A stretch of DNA of 13,833 nt from an uncultured Paracoccaceae bacterium (GCA_937927675.1 CALBSG010000124.1:1-13833), one strand, 5' to 3'. Counted from the stretch's first letter, positions 1 through 6,900 are shown. A program made the numbers and translations. The notes: generated from the letters alone by a model not told the origin.

Positions 1-426
1 GCGCACAAGTCTCTGCTGGCTGTCCACGTCAATGTAGCAGAAGAAATCAAGCCGTGCGCCTTGAAGCTGCGCCTTCATTTCATTAGGCATCTTCTCGTCA
101 ACATAGTCACGCATTTCGTCAGTCGGTGCTACGCAGGTTGACCAAACATTTTCAAACCAAGGCGCGACAGTCATGGGTATGCCCAGATACTTGCGCTCCG
201 GGTCTGCGTCAAAAATCCGCCTGAAGATCGCGGGGCGGTCTGCGATGCTTTTGTCGGGCACATCTGCGTTCAGCAAAATCCCACGCAATCCGTTCTTAAA
301 AGATGCGTTGTAAGCGCCTGCAGGCATTTCCGGGAGGTCGAAATATCCGCCTTTTTGCAGATCGTAAGCCGCGTAGCCGCAGTAGCCCACAACGCCTAGT
401 ACGACCAACTTCGCAATCCAACCCAT
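1..426 (-). CDS. hypothetical membrane-anchored protein, 3' part off the left edge
   Basis: An open frame runs from an ATG at 426 to the window edge, giving 142 residues with no stop, so the C-terminus is missing. Residues 4-21 (IAKLVVLGVVGYCGYAAY) are hydrophobic and look like an uncleaved N-terminal anchor or signal sequence. The rest is soluble with mixed charge and includes a run rich in Asp, Arg and aromatic residues. An AGGA six bases before the ATG supports the start. I do not recognise the family. Cysteines occur around residues 98 and 132, but I see no motif. The neighbouring 36-residue membrane mini-protein is on the same strand with a 185-bp gap. G+C is lower than in the housekeeping genes right of 1609, so it may belong to an accessory segment. 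Confidence 0.7.
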   Translation of the reverse strand, partial: MGWIAKLVVLGVVGYCGYAAYDLQKGGYFDLPEMPAGAYNASFKNGLRGILLNADVPDKSIADRPAIFRRIFDADPERKYLGIPMTVAPWFENVWSTCVAPTDEMRDYVDEKMPNEMKAQLQGARLDFFCYIDVDSQQRLVR

Positions 427-611
427 TCACTGTCCTGCTCACTTGAGGGGTAGCGCGCCACGCTTCGTCCGCATGTATCGTGGAGAACGGCGGGTGTTGT
501 CTAGGTCCGCCCCGCGTAAGCCTCGAAGCCATCAGCCACTGTTGTCGATCCGTCATCGCCCCAAGTACTGTGTTGCACGAGTTAGTTCGACATGGACCGT
601 TACAGCGACCT

Positions 612-722
612 TTACGAGCGAAGGTACTTGATCAGTGCAGCTATGGCCAAGACCACCAGTGCGAGTATCAGCAACATGCCGATGCCAGCGCCGAACCCCA
701 TGCCTCCAAAACCGTACATCAT
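612..722 (-). CDS. 36-residue membrane mini-protein
   Basis: ATG at 722 to TAA at 612 encodes 36 residues starting MMYGFGGMGFGAGIG. A hydrophobic helix follows (about residues 15-32, MLLILALVVLAIAALIKY) and then a short basic tail ending LRS. A GGGAGAG lies 5-6 bases before the double ATG (722 or 719), a good ribosome binding site. Gly/Met/Phe-rich N-termini before one transmembrane helix are seen in small membrane proteins that often end in a SHOCT domain; this one stops before any such domain. Length and hydrophobicity suggest a single-pass inner-membrane protein; function is unknown. It is divergent from the GFA gene at 887. Confidence 0.6.
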   Translation of the reverse strand: MMYGFGGMGFGAGIGMLLILALVVLAIAALIKYLRS

Positions 723-886
723 CGTCGCTCTCCCAGTTTCTGGTTAACGTGCTGCCATACTGCTCCTGCTGTCCGCGCAGCACGTTGATGTGGGTCAACT
801 GCTAGATGCCGACGCTGTGTGTTGGAATACTGTGTTACCATGTGGTACTCAGGACTCACCCCTGACCACTTGGGAGAAATCTTCGC

Positions 887-1285
887 ATGCAGTTCTCCGG
901 CAATTGTTTGTGCGGCGCTGTCAGGGTGACAACTGAAGCCGCGCCAATCAAGGTGATGCACTGTCATTGCGGCATGTGTCGTCGTCATTCCGGCGCTGCA
1001 TTCCTGACTTATGCTATGTTTGCGAAAGTTGCGGTGCAGTTCAGTGGCCAACCAGCCGTTCCTTATCGGTCATCCAAGTCGGCCTGTCGCAGCCATTGTG
1101 GCAACTGTGGCAGCCCGACGGCCTTCGTTTACGATGATGATCCCAAGGTGATCTATTTGCCGCTGGGCATGTTCGATCAAGCCGACCAGATGCTGCCGTC
1201 CGAACATTGGCAAGCGGATGACATGTTGCCTTGGCTGCACATCGAGGACGGCTTGCTGCGCCACGTGGGATTGCCAGATGCCTGA
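887..1285 (+). CDS. GFA-domain zinc protein (glutathione-dependent formaldehyde-activating family)
   Basis: This 132-residue protein has the Cys layout of the GFA fold: C7-x-C9 (NCLCGAV), then C26-x-C28-x2-C31 (CHCGMC), then C71-x2-C74 (HCGNCGSP). These would bind two zinc ions. The family is named after Gfa, proposed to aid condensation of formaldehyde with glutathione. Most short members, this one included, have no proven substrate, so a formaldehyde role is not claimed. The length matches single-domain members. The ATG at 887 has GGGAGA about 10 bases upstream. No glutathione or formaldehyde oxidation genes are nearby. The gene is plus-strand between two stretches containing ACTGTG motifs, in the lower-GC flank. 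Confidence 0.85.
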   Translation: MQFSGNCLCGAVRVTTEAAPIKVMHCHCGMCRRHSGAAFLTYAMFAKVAVQFSGQPAVPYRSSKSACRSHCGNCGSPTAFVYDDDPKVIYLPLGMFDQADQMLPSEHWQADDMLPWLHIEDGLLRHVGLPDA

Positions 1286-1418
1286 CTTCCTGCGCGCAAC
1301 GCAGAGCACAGTCGCCACACATGGCGCCGGCGGCTGCGCCTTGATCCAATTTTGGGTCCAGACAATATAAGCCGCAAAGCCAGCCCTAAGCCGCTCTCGT
1401 TCTGTCCGTCAGCAAGAC

Positions 1419-1557
1419 AAACACTGCGTTCCATCAGCAACCCCAAACACTGTGTCCAGCACACCAAAAGCAAAACACTGTGTTGACCACAGCGATTCCA
1501 GCCCAAGCAAGCTACGCCTCAGCAGCGCACGAAAAACTGTGCAATGACTGTGCAACG
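1419..1557. repeat. cluster of ACTGTG-centred short repeats
   Basis: The 323-bp gap between the GFA gene and tRNA-Phe (1286-1608) has no convincing gene. It holds AAACACTG direct repeats at 1419, 1445 and 1473 (26- and 28-bp periods). The best copy, AACACTGTGTT at 1474-1484, is a palindrome with an odd centre. Two 11-bp tandem units, ACTGTGCAATG (1536-1546) and ACTGTGCAACG (1547-1557), follow. Related ACTGTGTT copies lie at 567-574 and 829-836, on the other side of the GFA gene. These could be protein-binding sites, or debris of a mobile element beside the tRNA gene. Confidence 0.45.
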
Positions 1558-1608
1558 CACGAACTTGGGAGTGCGCTATGGATAAGTGCTTGATTTTTGT
1601 GTGAAAAA

Positions 1609-1684
1609 TGGTGCCCGGAGCCGGAATCGAACCAGCGACACGCGGATTTTCAATCCGCTGCTCTACCAACTGAGCTATCCGGGC
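1609..1684 (-). tRNA. tRNA-Phe (anticodon GAA)
   Basis: Read on the minus strand, this is a full 76-nt cloverleaf. The acceptor stem starts GCCCGGA, the D-arm contains AGCTCAGTTGGTAGAGC, the anticodon loop is TTGAAAA with GAA, and the T-arm contains GGTTCGATTCC. The acceptor strand closes as TCCGGGC followed by encoded ACCA at 1612-1609. It sits 108 bp downstream of the yacG stop on the same strand. Its 3' end faces the lower-GC flank, the usual side for integration at tRNA genes. A short T-run directly after the CCA end may help termination. Confidence 0.97.
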
Positions 1685-1792
1685 ACTTTGGCCGTTGGGC
1701 GCTTTTCGTTGCGACCCATTTGGTGGGCGGGTGATACGTCAGCTGGGCGGGGCTGTCCAGAGGCTTTTGGCAGATTTTCGCGGCTTTTCCGC

Positions 1793-1969
1793 TTATTGCG
1801 GGCGCGGGGGGAGATCGGGCAGATCGGCGGGGTTTTCGTCCTCTACCGCTTCGGCCGGAATCGTGTAATCGCCGCGGATCCAGTGCGCCAGATCGACATC
1901 GGCGCAGCGGCGGGAGCAGAAGGGCCGATATTTGGGATCGCTGTCACGGGCGCAGATCGGGCAGCTCAT
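1793..1969 (-). CDS. yacG: DNA gyrase inhibitor YacG (zinc-binding)
   Basis: ATG at 1969 to TAA at 1793 encodes 58 residues starting MSCPICARDS. The zinc knuckle is C3-x2-C6 followed by C18-x3-C22 (CPIC and CSRRC), then the conserved DLAHWI segment and an acidic, proline-rich tail. YacG proteins (DUF329) are about 60 residues and bind GyrB to inhibit gyrase in E. coli. The start overlaps the RNase E/G stop as ATGA (1966-1969), so translation is probably coupled. The plus-strand open frame across this gene is a shadow. Confidence 0.92.
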   Translation of the reverse strand: MSCPICARDSDPKYRPFCSRRCADVDLAHWIRGDYTIPAEAVEDENPADLPDLPPRPQ

Positions 1970-3012
1970 GCAAGCAGCTCTGCCAGTGTCAGCCGGTCGC
2001 GGCGGCGGGTCATTTCGTAGAGGCCCAGCGTTGTCCAGCCAGAGAGGGTCACATCCGTGCCTTCTCCCTTGAACGCTGCGCGAATGACTTGTTCCAGAAT
2101 CGCACGGTCCTTTTTCGGCTGCGGTGCGAAATCCACCACCACTTGCCCGCCAAGGCCCCGCAGGCGCAATTGGCGCGGCAAGTCGCGGGCAGCGGCGATA
2201 TTGGCCTTCAGGCTGGCCGCGGGGGAGGTGTCGGGGCCAGTGTTCACGTCGACGGCGACCAAGGCGCGGGTCGGTTCAATCATCATGTGACCGCCGCCCG
2301 TCAGGGCGATGCGAGGGGCCAGAAGCGCCTCAATGGCCTCCAAGACGCCAAAGGCTTCAAAGCTGCCGCGGCGATCTTCGATCATGTCCGGGGCAGGGTG
2401 GCCCCAATCACGCCAGGCGGTTTCCTGCGCAGAAGGGCCGTCCAGCAACAGTTCTGGTCCGCCGTCAATATCCGCCAAAAGGGCGGTGGCAAGGTCGCGC
2501 ATGGCGGTGATGTCATCGACCACCTCGTCCTCGTCCGCCTCGGCAGCGGCCGAGCGCAGGATCAGGCCCAGTCGCGGGTCTGCCCCGGTCATCGCGCTTT
2601 CGGCCAATGTGCCAAGGTCGGCGCGGATCTCTTCGTCGCGGATGGCGCGAGAAATGTTCAGACCCGGCGCATCCGGGGTGATGATGGCATAGCGCGATTT
2701 GAACAGCAGTCGCGCAGTAACTGGGGTGGCTTTGCCGGGCTCGGTCGGGCCTGTCACCTGTACCAGCAGGCGTTGGCCGGGGCTGATGCCGGAAATCTGC
2801 CGCAGAAACCCTGAGGCTCCGCCCGGCAGTTTTACAAAAATCCCGCCCTGACCCTTCATCGGTCGATCGGCAATGGCGCGATAGATCGCCCCCGGCAGGA
2901 TCAGATCGCCGTCGGGATCGATCACCAGTTCTTCCAGATCGCCATCCACCATCAGCGCGGCGGCCGGGCGGCCCTTGATTTCATCCAGCAGAACCACGCG
3001 GCCCTTGGTCAT
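1966..3012 (-). CDS. Rne/Rng-family ribonuclease, short alphaproteobacterial type
   Basis: The product is a 348-residue RNase E/G-type endoribonuclease for RNA processing and decay. An S1-like RNA-binding region covers about residues 38-95 (PGAIYRAIADRP, GFLRQI). An RNase H-like and 5'-sensor region includes KSRYAIITPDAPGLNISR (residues 105-122). The catalytic core has D255 in VAVDVNTG and D294 in VVVDFAP, which match the two magnesium-binding aspartates of E. coli RNase E (D303, D346). The C-terminal zinc-link (CPxCxG), small domain and degradosome scaffold are absent, as is usual for this short form. The ATG at 3012 is chosen because it overlaps the maf stop as ATGA; a GTG at 3024 would add four residues. 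A second, full-length RNase E probably exists elsewhere in the genome. Confidence 0.93.
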   Translation of the reverse strand: MTKGRVVLLDEIKGRPAAALMVDGDLEELVIDPDGDLILPGAIYRAIADRPMKGQGGIFVKLPGGASGFLRQISGISPGQRLLVQVTGPTEPGKATPVTARLLFKSRYAIITPDAPGLNISRAIRDEEIRADLGTLAESAMTGADPRLGLILRSAAAEADEDEVVDDITAMRDLATALLADIDGGPELLLDGPSAQETAWRDWGHPAPDMIEDRRGSFEAFGVLEAIEALLAPRIALTGGGHMMIEPTRALVAVDVNTGPDTSPAASLKANIAAARDLPRQLRLRGLGGQVVVDFAPQPKKDRAILEQVIRAAFKGEGTDVTLSGWTTLGLYEMTRRRDRLTLAELLA

Positions 3013-3584
3013 GGCTGTCTCCACACCGGGTATCCGGCGGCTTGCAAAAGGGTGGTGGTTTCAGCCAAAGGCAGGCCGACGATGCCGGTGAAAGACCCCG
3101 AAATCCACGGGATAAAGGCGCCGGCAGCACCTTGGATGGCATAGCCACCCGCCTTGCCCTGCCATTCGCCGCCCATCAGATAGGCGTTCAATTCGACATC
3201 CGACAGCCGTTTCATCTTGACCGCCGATACAGATTCGCGCGTCCAGATCCGGTCTCCACGGCGCACTGCGACGGCCGTGATCACCTCATGCCGCCGCCCG
3301 CCAAGGGCGGTCAGAAAGGCTGCTGCCTCACCCGCATCGCGCGGCTTGCCAAGGATGCGGCGGCCAAGCGCCACGGTGGTATCGGCGCATAGCACAATAT
3401 CTTCCGGCCCGGCCTCGACCGCAGCGGCCTTTTCACGGGCCAGTCGCGCGCAATAGGGGCGGGGAAGTTCGCCCTTCTTGGGGTCTTCGTCGATGTCGGG
3501 GGGGGTTATGGCATCGGGGACAATGCCAAGCTGCGCCAGAAGTTCCTTCCGGCGCGGGCTGCCTGATCCAAGAATGAACCGCAA
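3009..3584 (-). CDS. maf: Maf-family nucleotide pyrophosphatase
   Basis: This 191-residue Maf/HAM1-fold protein should hydrolyse non-canonical or modified nucleoside triphosphates (dTTP/UTP or m7GTP subclass unresolved). Visible motifs are the N-terminal SGSPRRKELL (residues 7-16), LAREKA (48-53), the metal-binding ADTTV with D68, GKPRDAGEAAAFL (79-91) and GGYAIQGAAGAFI. The start must be TTG at 3584: the frame is closed upstream by the infA stop (3594-3596) and the next Met lies past the SPRR motif. No clear Shine-Dalgarno precedes it, so it probably relies on coupling to infA, nine bases upstream. Its stop overlaps the RNase E/G start. Confidence 0.93.
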   Translation of the reverse strand: MRFILGSGSPRRKELLAQLGIVPDAITPPDIDEDPKKGELPRPYCARLAREKAAAVEAGPEDIVLCADTTVALGRRILGKPRDAGEAAAFLTALGGRRHEVITAVAVRRGDRIWTRESVSAVKMKRLSDVELNAYLMGGEWQGKAGGYAIQGAAGAFIPWISGSFTGIVGLPLAETTTLLQAAGYPVWRQP

Positions 3585-3593
3585 GGGAACCGC

Positions 3594-3812
3594 TTACTTG
3601 AAGCGATAGTTGATGCGGCCCTTCGACAGGTCGTAAGGCGTCATTTCCACCTGAACCTTGTCGCCTGCCAGAACACGGATGCGGTTCTTGCGCATCTTGC
3701 CTGCCATCACCGCGATCAACTCATGGCCGTTGTCGAGTTCAACCCTGAAAGTCGCGTTGGGCAGGAGTTCCTTCACGACACCGGGGAATTCGAGGATATC
3801 TTCCTTGGCCAT
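3594..3812 (-). CDS. infA: translation initiation factor IF-1
   Basis: The product is the canonical 72-residue IF-1, a single S1/OB-fold domain that binds the 30S A site during initiation. MAKEDILEFPG opens the protein; VVKELLPNATFRVELDNGHE, GKMRKNRIRVLAGD and SKGRINYRFK are typical. The ATG at 3812 is chosen over an in-frame start at 3869 because of family length and a GGAGAG a few bases upstream. It heads the infA-maf-RNase-yacG unit and probably has its own promoter in the 97-bp gap after the nitrilase-family gene. Confidence 0.97.
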   Translation of the reverse strand: MAKEDILEFPGVVKELLPNATFRVELDNGHELIAVMAGKMRKNRIRVLAGDKVQVEMTPYDLSKGRINYRFK

Positions 3813-3866
3813 GGTCTCTCCAATGGGGTTTGGCCCGTCCGGGATCCCGGGGCAGGCATGGGCGGG

Positions 3867-3895
3867 CATATGCGCCTGTTTGCCCGCGTTTTCAA
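3867..3895 (-). promoter_or_regulatory. candidate promoter of infA
   Basis: On the minus strand TTGAAA (3895-3890) is followed after 17 bases by CATATG (3872-3867), a fair -35 and a weak -10. It lies about 55 bp upstream of the infA start, in the only non-coding gap before that unit. A perfect 12-bp palindrome CCGGGATCCCGG (3839-3850) lies in the predicted leader. This is a consensus match by eye only. Confidence 0.35.
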
Positions 3896-3909
3896 GGGAA
3901 AATCGTAAT

Positions 3910-4773
3910 CTATCCTGCCGCGACCCGGTCTAGCTGCTCGGGCCAATGGGCATGGTTCAACACACCACCATCGCGGCGCACCTCGCGGATGGCCTCCAGA
4001 CTGACGTCGGCAATCGTCCAGCCGGGGGAATTCATCCCGCCTTCCGCCAAGATTCCGGTCGGAGGGAAGCCACGGTCGGGCGGGCCATAGATGCTGGCGG
4101 CACCGATGTTTTCATCCACGGCCGGGCAGAAATCGCACAGGCCCACTGTCGGCGCATGCACCACAACACATTGATTTTCCAGCGCCCGCGCCATGGAGCC
4201 CACCCGAACGCGGGTAAAGCCTGCAAGGCTGTCGGTGCAGGAGGGCGCCAGCAGAATTTCTGCCCCTTGCTCCACCAGCGCGCGCGACAGCAACGGGAAT
4301 TCGCTGTCATAGCAGATCACCACACCGATGCGGCCAAGATCGGTGTCAAAGGTGGTCAGACCTTGGCCCGCCACCACATCCCATGTCTCGCGCTCAAACC
4401 GCGTCATGATCTGCTTGTCCTGATGGCCGATGATGCCGGACGGGCCATAAAGCGTCGCCCGGTTGACCGGACGGGTTCCGGAAAACACCGGGCCGGACGC
4501 GCCAAGGATATGCACCCCATGCTGGGCTGCCAGCCCGATATGCGCGGCATCCACCGCAGGCTTCCAGCGGGCGACCTCATGCAAGGCCGCCTCAAGGTCT
4601 GCCGCCACGGCCCGCCCCCCAAGGCTGGCAAGCTCCATCGCGCCATATTCGGGAAAGGTCAGAAGATCCGCGCCTTTTGAGGCGGCGTCGGCCACCCAAG
4701 CCGCCAGATGCGTCGCGTAATCGTCGAAATGGGCAAATTCAGTCAGCGGATAGGCCGCAGCGGCAAGTTTCAT
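3910..4773 (-). CDS. carbon-nitrogen hydrolase (nitrilase superfamily)
   Basis: The 287-residue protein has the Glu-Lys-Cys triad of the nitrilase/amidase fold: E42 in FPEYGAMEL, K120 in GHQDKQIMTRFE and C154 in VVICYDSEFP. These enzymes hydrolyse amides or nitriles through a cysteine thioester; the substrate is not evident. The ATG at 4773 (MKLAAAAYPL) is chosen because it is the family start and lies two bases after the GNAT stop (4776-4778); a longer frame reaching 4842 would read through the GNAT gene. Some bacteria encode a GNAT domain fused to a carbon-nitrogen hydrolase, so this adjacency probably reflects a functional partnership in which acylation and amide hydrolysis act on related small molecules. 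It is the last gene of a three-gene unit. Confidence 0.9.
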   Translation of the reverse strand: MKLAAAAYPLTEFAHFDDYATHLAAWVADAASKGADLLTFPEYGAMELASLGGRAVAADLEAALHEVARWKPAVDAAHIGLAAQHGVHILGASGPVFSGTRPVNRATLYGPSGIIGHQDKQIMTRFERETWDVVAGQGLTTFDTDLGRIGVVICYDSEFPLLSRALVEQGAEILLAPSCTDSLAGFTRVRVGSMARALENQCVVVHAPTVGLCDFCPAVDENIGAASIYGPPDRGFPPTGILAEGGMNSPGWTIADVSLEAIREVRRDGGVLNHAHWPEQLDRVAAG

Positions 4774-4775
4774 CG

Positions 4776-5360
4776 TCACAGCGCCCGCATCCAGAACTGC
4801 AAAGGCTTCACGCTTTCCCCCGCATCCCCGACATCTTTCCACGCAAATTCGGCCAAAACACCCGGCAGTTTGGCATAGCCCCGCCCGGCCCAGAAGGCGT
4901 CATTGGTCCGATAGGTCGAGGGCCGCAAGGGATGGCTGCCCTCTCGCACCACCGAGCAAAAAGCGACATGGGTGCGGCCATGGGCGCGGGCATGGGCTTC
5001 GCGCAGATCAAAGAAGCGATGGCCCAGACCCTGTCCGCGATAGGCCGGCAGCAGCACCGATTCTGCCCCGTAAAGGATGCTGCCCGCCGGCAACCCGATC
5101 CGGGCCAGCGGGGCGGCAAACCCCTCGGCATGGTCTTCCATGAAGGTCGAGGTCGAGGCCCCGACCAGCATCCCGGCATCAAAGGCGCCGACCAGAAGCG
5201 CGCCCTCGTTGTCGCGGTACGTCTTCAGATACTCGCGCTCATACTCCAACGTGCCGTCGTACAAATAAGGCCAGTCCCGGAACACCGCGATGCGCAGGCG
5301 TGCCACATCGTCCAGATGGGCTTCCAGCTCTTCCCCGGTCAGGGTGCGGACCTCAACCAT
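4776..5360 (-). CDS. GNAT-family N-acetyltransferase
   Basis: This is a 194-residue GNAT-fold protein. Motif A with the acetyl-CoA pyrophosphate loop is RGQGLG (residues 108-113) after the beta strand ILYGAESVLLPAY. Motif B-like TYRTNDAFWAGRGYAKL (149-165) is typical of this domain. The N-terminal half carries VRTLTGEEL and a hydrophobic LLVGAFDAGMLVGAS strand pair. The acceptor is unknown. The ATG at 5360 overlaps the upstream gene's stop by 8 bp, and the downstream hydrolase starts two bases after its TGA. The tight packing suggests coupled translation and one pathway. Confidence 0.88.
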   Translation of the reverse strand: MVEVRTLTGEELEAHLDDVARLRIAVFRDWPYLYDGTLEYEREYLKTYRDNEGALLVGAFDAGMLVGASTSTFMEDHAEGFAAPLARIGLPAGSILYGAESVLLPAYRGQGLGHRFFDLREAHARAHGRTHVAFCSVVREGSHPLRPSTYRTNDAFWAGRGYAKLPGVLAEFAWKDVGDAGESVKPLQFWMRAL

Positions 5361-5781
5361 GGGACGCCGGGACGTTCTGAACCTGCCGAATCCAGTCGTT
5401 CAGGTTGTAATAGGTGGTCACACGGGTGATCTTGCCATCTTTCAGGGTGAAGAACCCGCCCGCTGGCAGAACATAGTGCTGGCCATGCGCTTCGGGCAGG
5501 CCGGGATCGGTTTTCAGATATTGGCCATGCACCACAAATTCGGCCGCCCCGCGCGTGCCATCTGCGTTGGCCATGATGACCATGTCCTTCAGCGCCTCCT
5601 TATAGGTCGCTGACATATGCGCGCAAAACTCCGCAAAGGCGTCTTTGCCCAACCGCGTTGCGCCCTCATTCACATGATGGGCGAAATCGTCATGCAGCGT
5701 CTCCAGCATGCCGGCAATCTGCCCTGTATTGAAGGCGGCGTAATAGGCGGCAATGGTGGCTTCGGCGGTGGTGCGGCTCAT
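5353..5781 (-). CDS. SnoaL/NTF2-like protein (nuclear transport factor 2 fold)
   Basis: A 142-residue protein with features of the NTF2-like fold: N-terminal helix with AAYYAAFNTGQIAGMLETL (residues 11-29), the DDFAHHVNEG segment, FAEFCAHM, then strands around RGAAEFVVHGQY and DGKITRVTTYYNLNDWIRQV. The last motif resembles SnoaL-type polyketide cyclase and ketosteroid-isomerase relatives, in which Asp/His residues in the cavity do acid-base chemistry or bind a ligand. No specific reaction can be assigned. A near-perfect AGGAGG lies five bases before the ATG, making this the likely first gene of the NTF2-GNAT-hydrolase unit. Its stop overlaps the GNAT start by 8 bp. Confidence 0.85.
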   Translation of the reverse strand: MSRTTAEATIAAYYAAFNTGQIAGMLETLHDDFAHHVNEGATRLGKDAFAEFCAHMSATYKEALKDMVIMANADGTRGAAEFVVHGQYLKTDPGLPEAHGQHYVLPAGGFFTLKDGKITRVTTYYNLNDWIRQVQNVPASHG

Positions 5782-5920
5782 ACGGTCCTCCTGTCATTGG
5801 CCGCATGATTGCCATGGGCCGGGGCAGGGGCCAAGCCGGAAAGGCCGTATGAGCGCGCAAAACCGACATCAGGGACAATGTTCCTTTGGCCCTCAATGTG
5901 GCGCAAATATCCCACGGGGG

Positions 5921-5949
5921 ACGCGGGACTGGCATCGCCAGCCCCGCGT
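5921..5949 (-). terminator. hairpin downstream of the oxidoreductase gene
   Basis: Arms ACGCGGG (5921-5927) plus CTGGC (5929-5933) pair with GCCAG (5937-5941) plus CCCGCGT (5943-5949), around a 3-nt loop with one A-C mismatch. It begins 22 bp past the oxidoreductase stop and lies before the next gene on the same strand, a position fitting a terminator. No strong T-run follows, so it may be Rho-assisted or only stabilise the 3' end. Confidence 0.5.
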
Positions 5950-5970
5950 GGGGAGCACCCTATCGCCGTT

Positions 5971-6804
5971 TCACCCCAGAGCAGCCTTGACCGTGACAGC
6001 CATCGGCGTCGTCGGGCGGCCGATCAAGCGCGATAATGTGCGGCTGTCATCAAACAGCGCCCCTTTCGAGGCCTGAACATCGCTGTCGGCCAAGGCCTTG
6101 GCAAAGCCTTCGGGCAGGCCAAAACCCACCAACATTGCGGCATAATCAGCCTCAGGCAGGCTCGCATAGCCAATGGTCTTGCCGCTTTGACGGGACACCT
6201 CGGCGGCCATGTCGGCCAACCGGTAAGCTTCATCGCCTGCCAATTCGTAAACCTTGCCTTGATGCGTCTTGTCCTGCGCGACGACAGCAATCGCTTCGGC
6301 AAAATCGGCGCGGCTCGCGGTCGACACCAGACCTTCGCCCACAGCCCCCGCCATCGCACCATGGGCCAGCGCCGCGCCCAGGCTGTCGGTGTAGTTTTCC
6401 GTATACCAACCGTTGCGCAAAATGGTGTGCGGCAGGCCAGAACTCTTCAGCGCCTCTTCCGTCTCGGCATGGGCCGCGACCAAAATCATCGGGCTTTTCT
6501 CACCCTTCAGGATCGAAGTGTAGATCACATGGCCCACGCCTGCCGCCTTGGCTGCGGCGATCACGGCCTTGTGCTGGCCAGCGCGGTCATTGAAATCATT
6601 GGATGAAATCAACACCAACGTCTCGACCCCCTGCAAGGCGGCGGTGTCTGGGGCAAAATAGTCAAAGCCGCGCACCTCTACCCCAAGATCGGCGGCCTTT
6701 TCCGGGCTGCGGGCCAAAGCAATTGGCGCGGCTCCGCGCGTCTTCAGGGCGGCGATGGCAAGACGGCCCAGTTGGCCGGTGGCTCCGGTGACGGCGATGG
6801 TCAT
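5971..6804 (-). CDS. NAD(P)H-binding oxidoreductase, QOR2/NmrA-like
   Basis: The 277-residue atypical short-chain dehydrogenase has a Rossmann fold starting MTIAVTGATGQLGRLA, with dinucleotide loop GATGQLG at residues 7-13. ALARSPEKA after the second strand, VLISSN, and HVIYTSILKGEKSP with AHAETEEALKSSGLPHTILRNGWYTEN match the E. coli QorB (YtfG) quinone reductase group, about 286 residues. QOR2 enzymes reduce quinones with NADPH. An AGGAG seven bases upstream supports the ATG at 6804. It is divergent from an HxlR regulator 96 bp away, the arrangement of ytfG and ytfH, which suggests regulation in response to quinones or other electrophiles. Substrate specificity is inferred from family resemblance only. 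Confidence 0.88.
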   Translation of the reverse strand: MTIAVTGATGQLGRLAIAALKTRGAAPIALARSPEKAADLGVEVRGFDYFAPDTAALQGVETLVLISSNDFNDRAGQHKAVIAAAKAAGVGHVIYTSILKGEKSPMILVAAHAETEEALKSSGLPHTILRNGWYTENYTDSLGAALAHGAMAGAVGEGLVSTASRADFAEAIAVVAQDKTHQGKVYELAGDEAYRLADMAAEVSRQSGKTIGYASLPEADYAAMLVGFGLPEGFAKALADSDVQASKGALFDDSRTLSRLIGRPTTPMAVTVKAALG

Positions 6805-6847
6805 GACAGTTCTCCTGTAAAAGGTTGACGGGGCACAGATACGCCAT

Positions 6848-6866
6848 TACTTCTGAAAAGGAAGTA
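6848..6866. promoter_or_regulatory. palindromic operator candidate between oxidoreductase and HxlR gene
   Basis: TACTTC (6848-6853) and GAAGTA (6861-6866) form a perfect 6-bp inverted repeat around seven bases, in the 96-bp divergent gap. A possible further half-site, GTAAGTA, lies at 6878-6884. HxlR dimers bind inverted repeats of this size in shared promoter regions. A weak TTGACG (6825-6830) lies 17 bases before the left arm, so the site could overlap the regulator's -10 region. This is inferred from symmetry and position. Confidence 0.55.
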
Positions 6867-6900
6867 CGCACGATTTTGTAAGTATAACGCAGAGGCGCAC

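Noticed and set aside
553..798. 81-residue minus-strand frame overlapping the mini-protein
   Set aside because: It is out of frame with the well-supported 36-residue gene, has no good ribosome site and shows no recognisable domain.
3839..3850. Perfect palindrome CCGGGATCCCGG in the infA leader as an operator
   Set aside because: A 12-bp GC palindrome is not rare in this composition and no second copy or matching regulator is visible. It is mentioned only with the promoter candidate.
3946..4680. 244-residue plus-strand open frame opposite the nitrilase-family gene
   Set aside because: The minus strand carries the complete Glu-Lys-Cys triad in family order, so the plus frame is a shadow.
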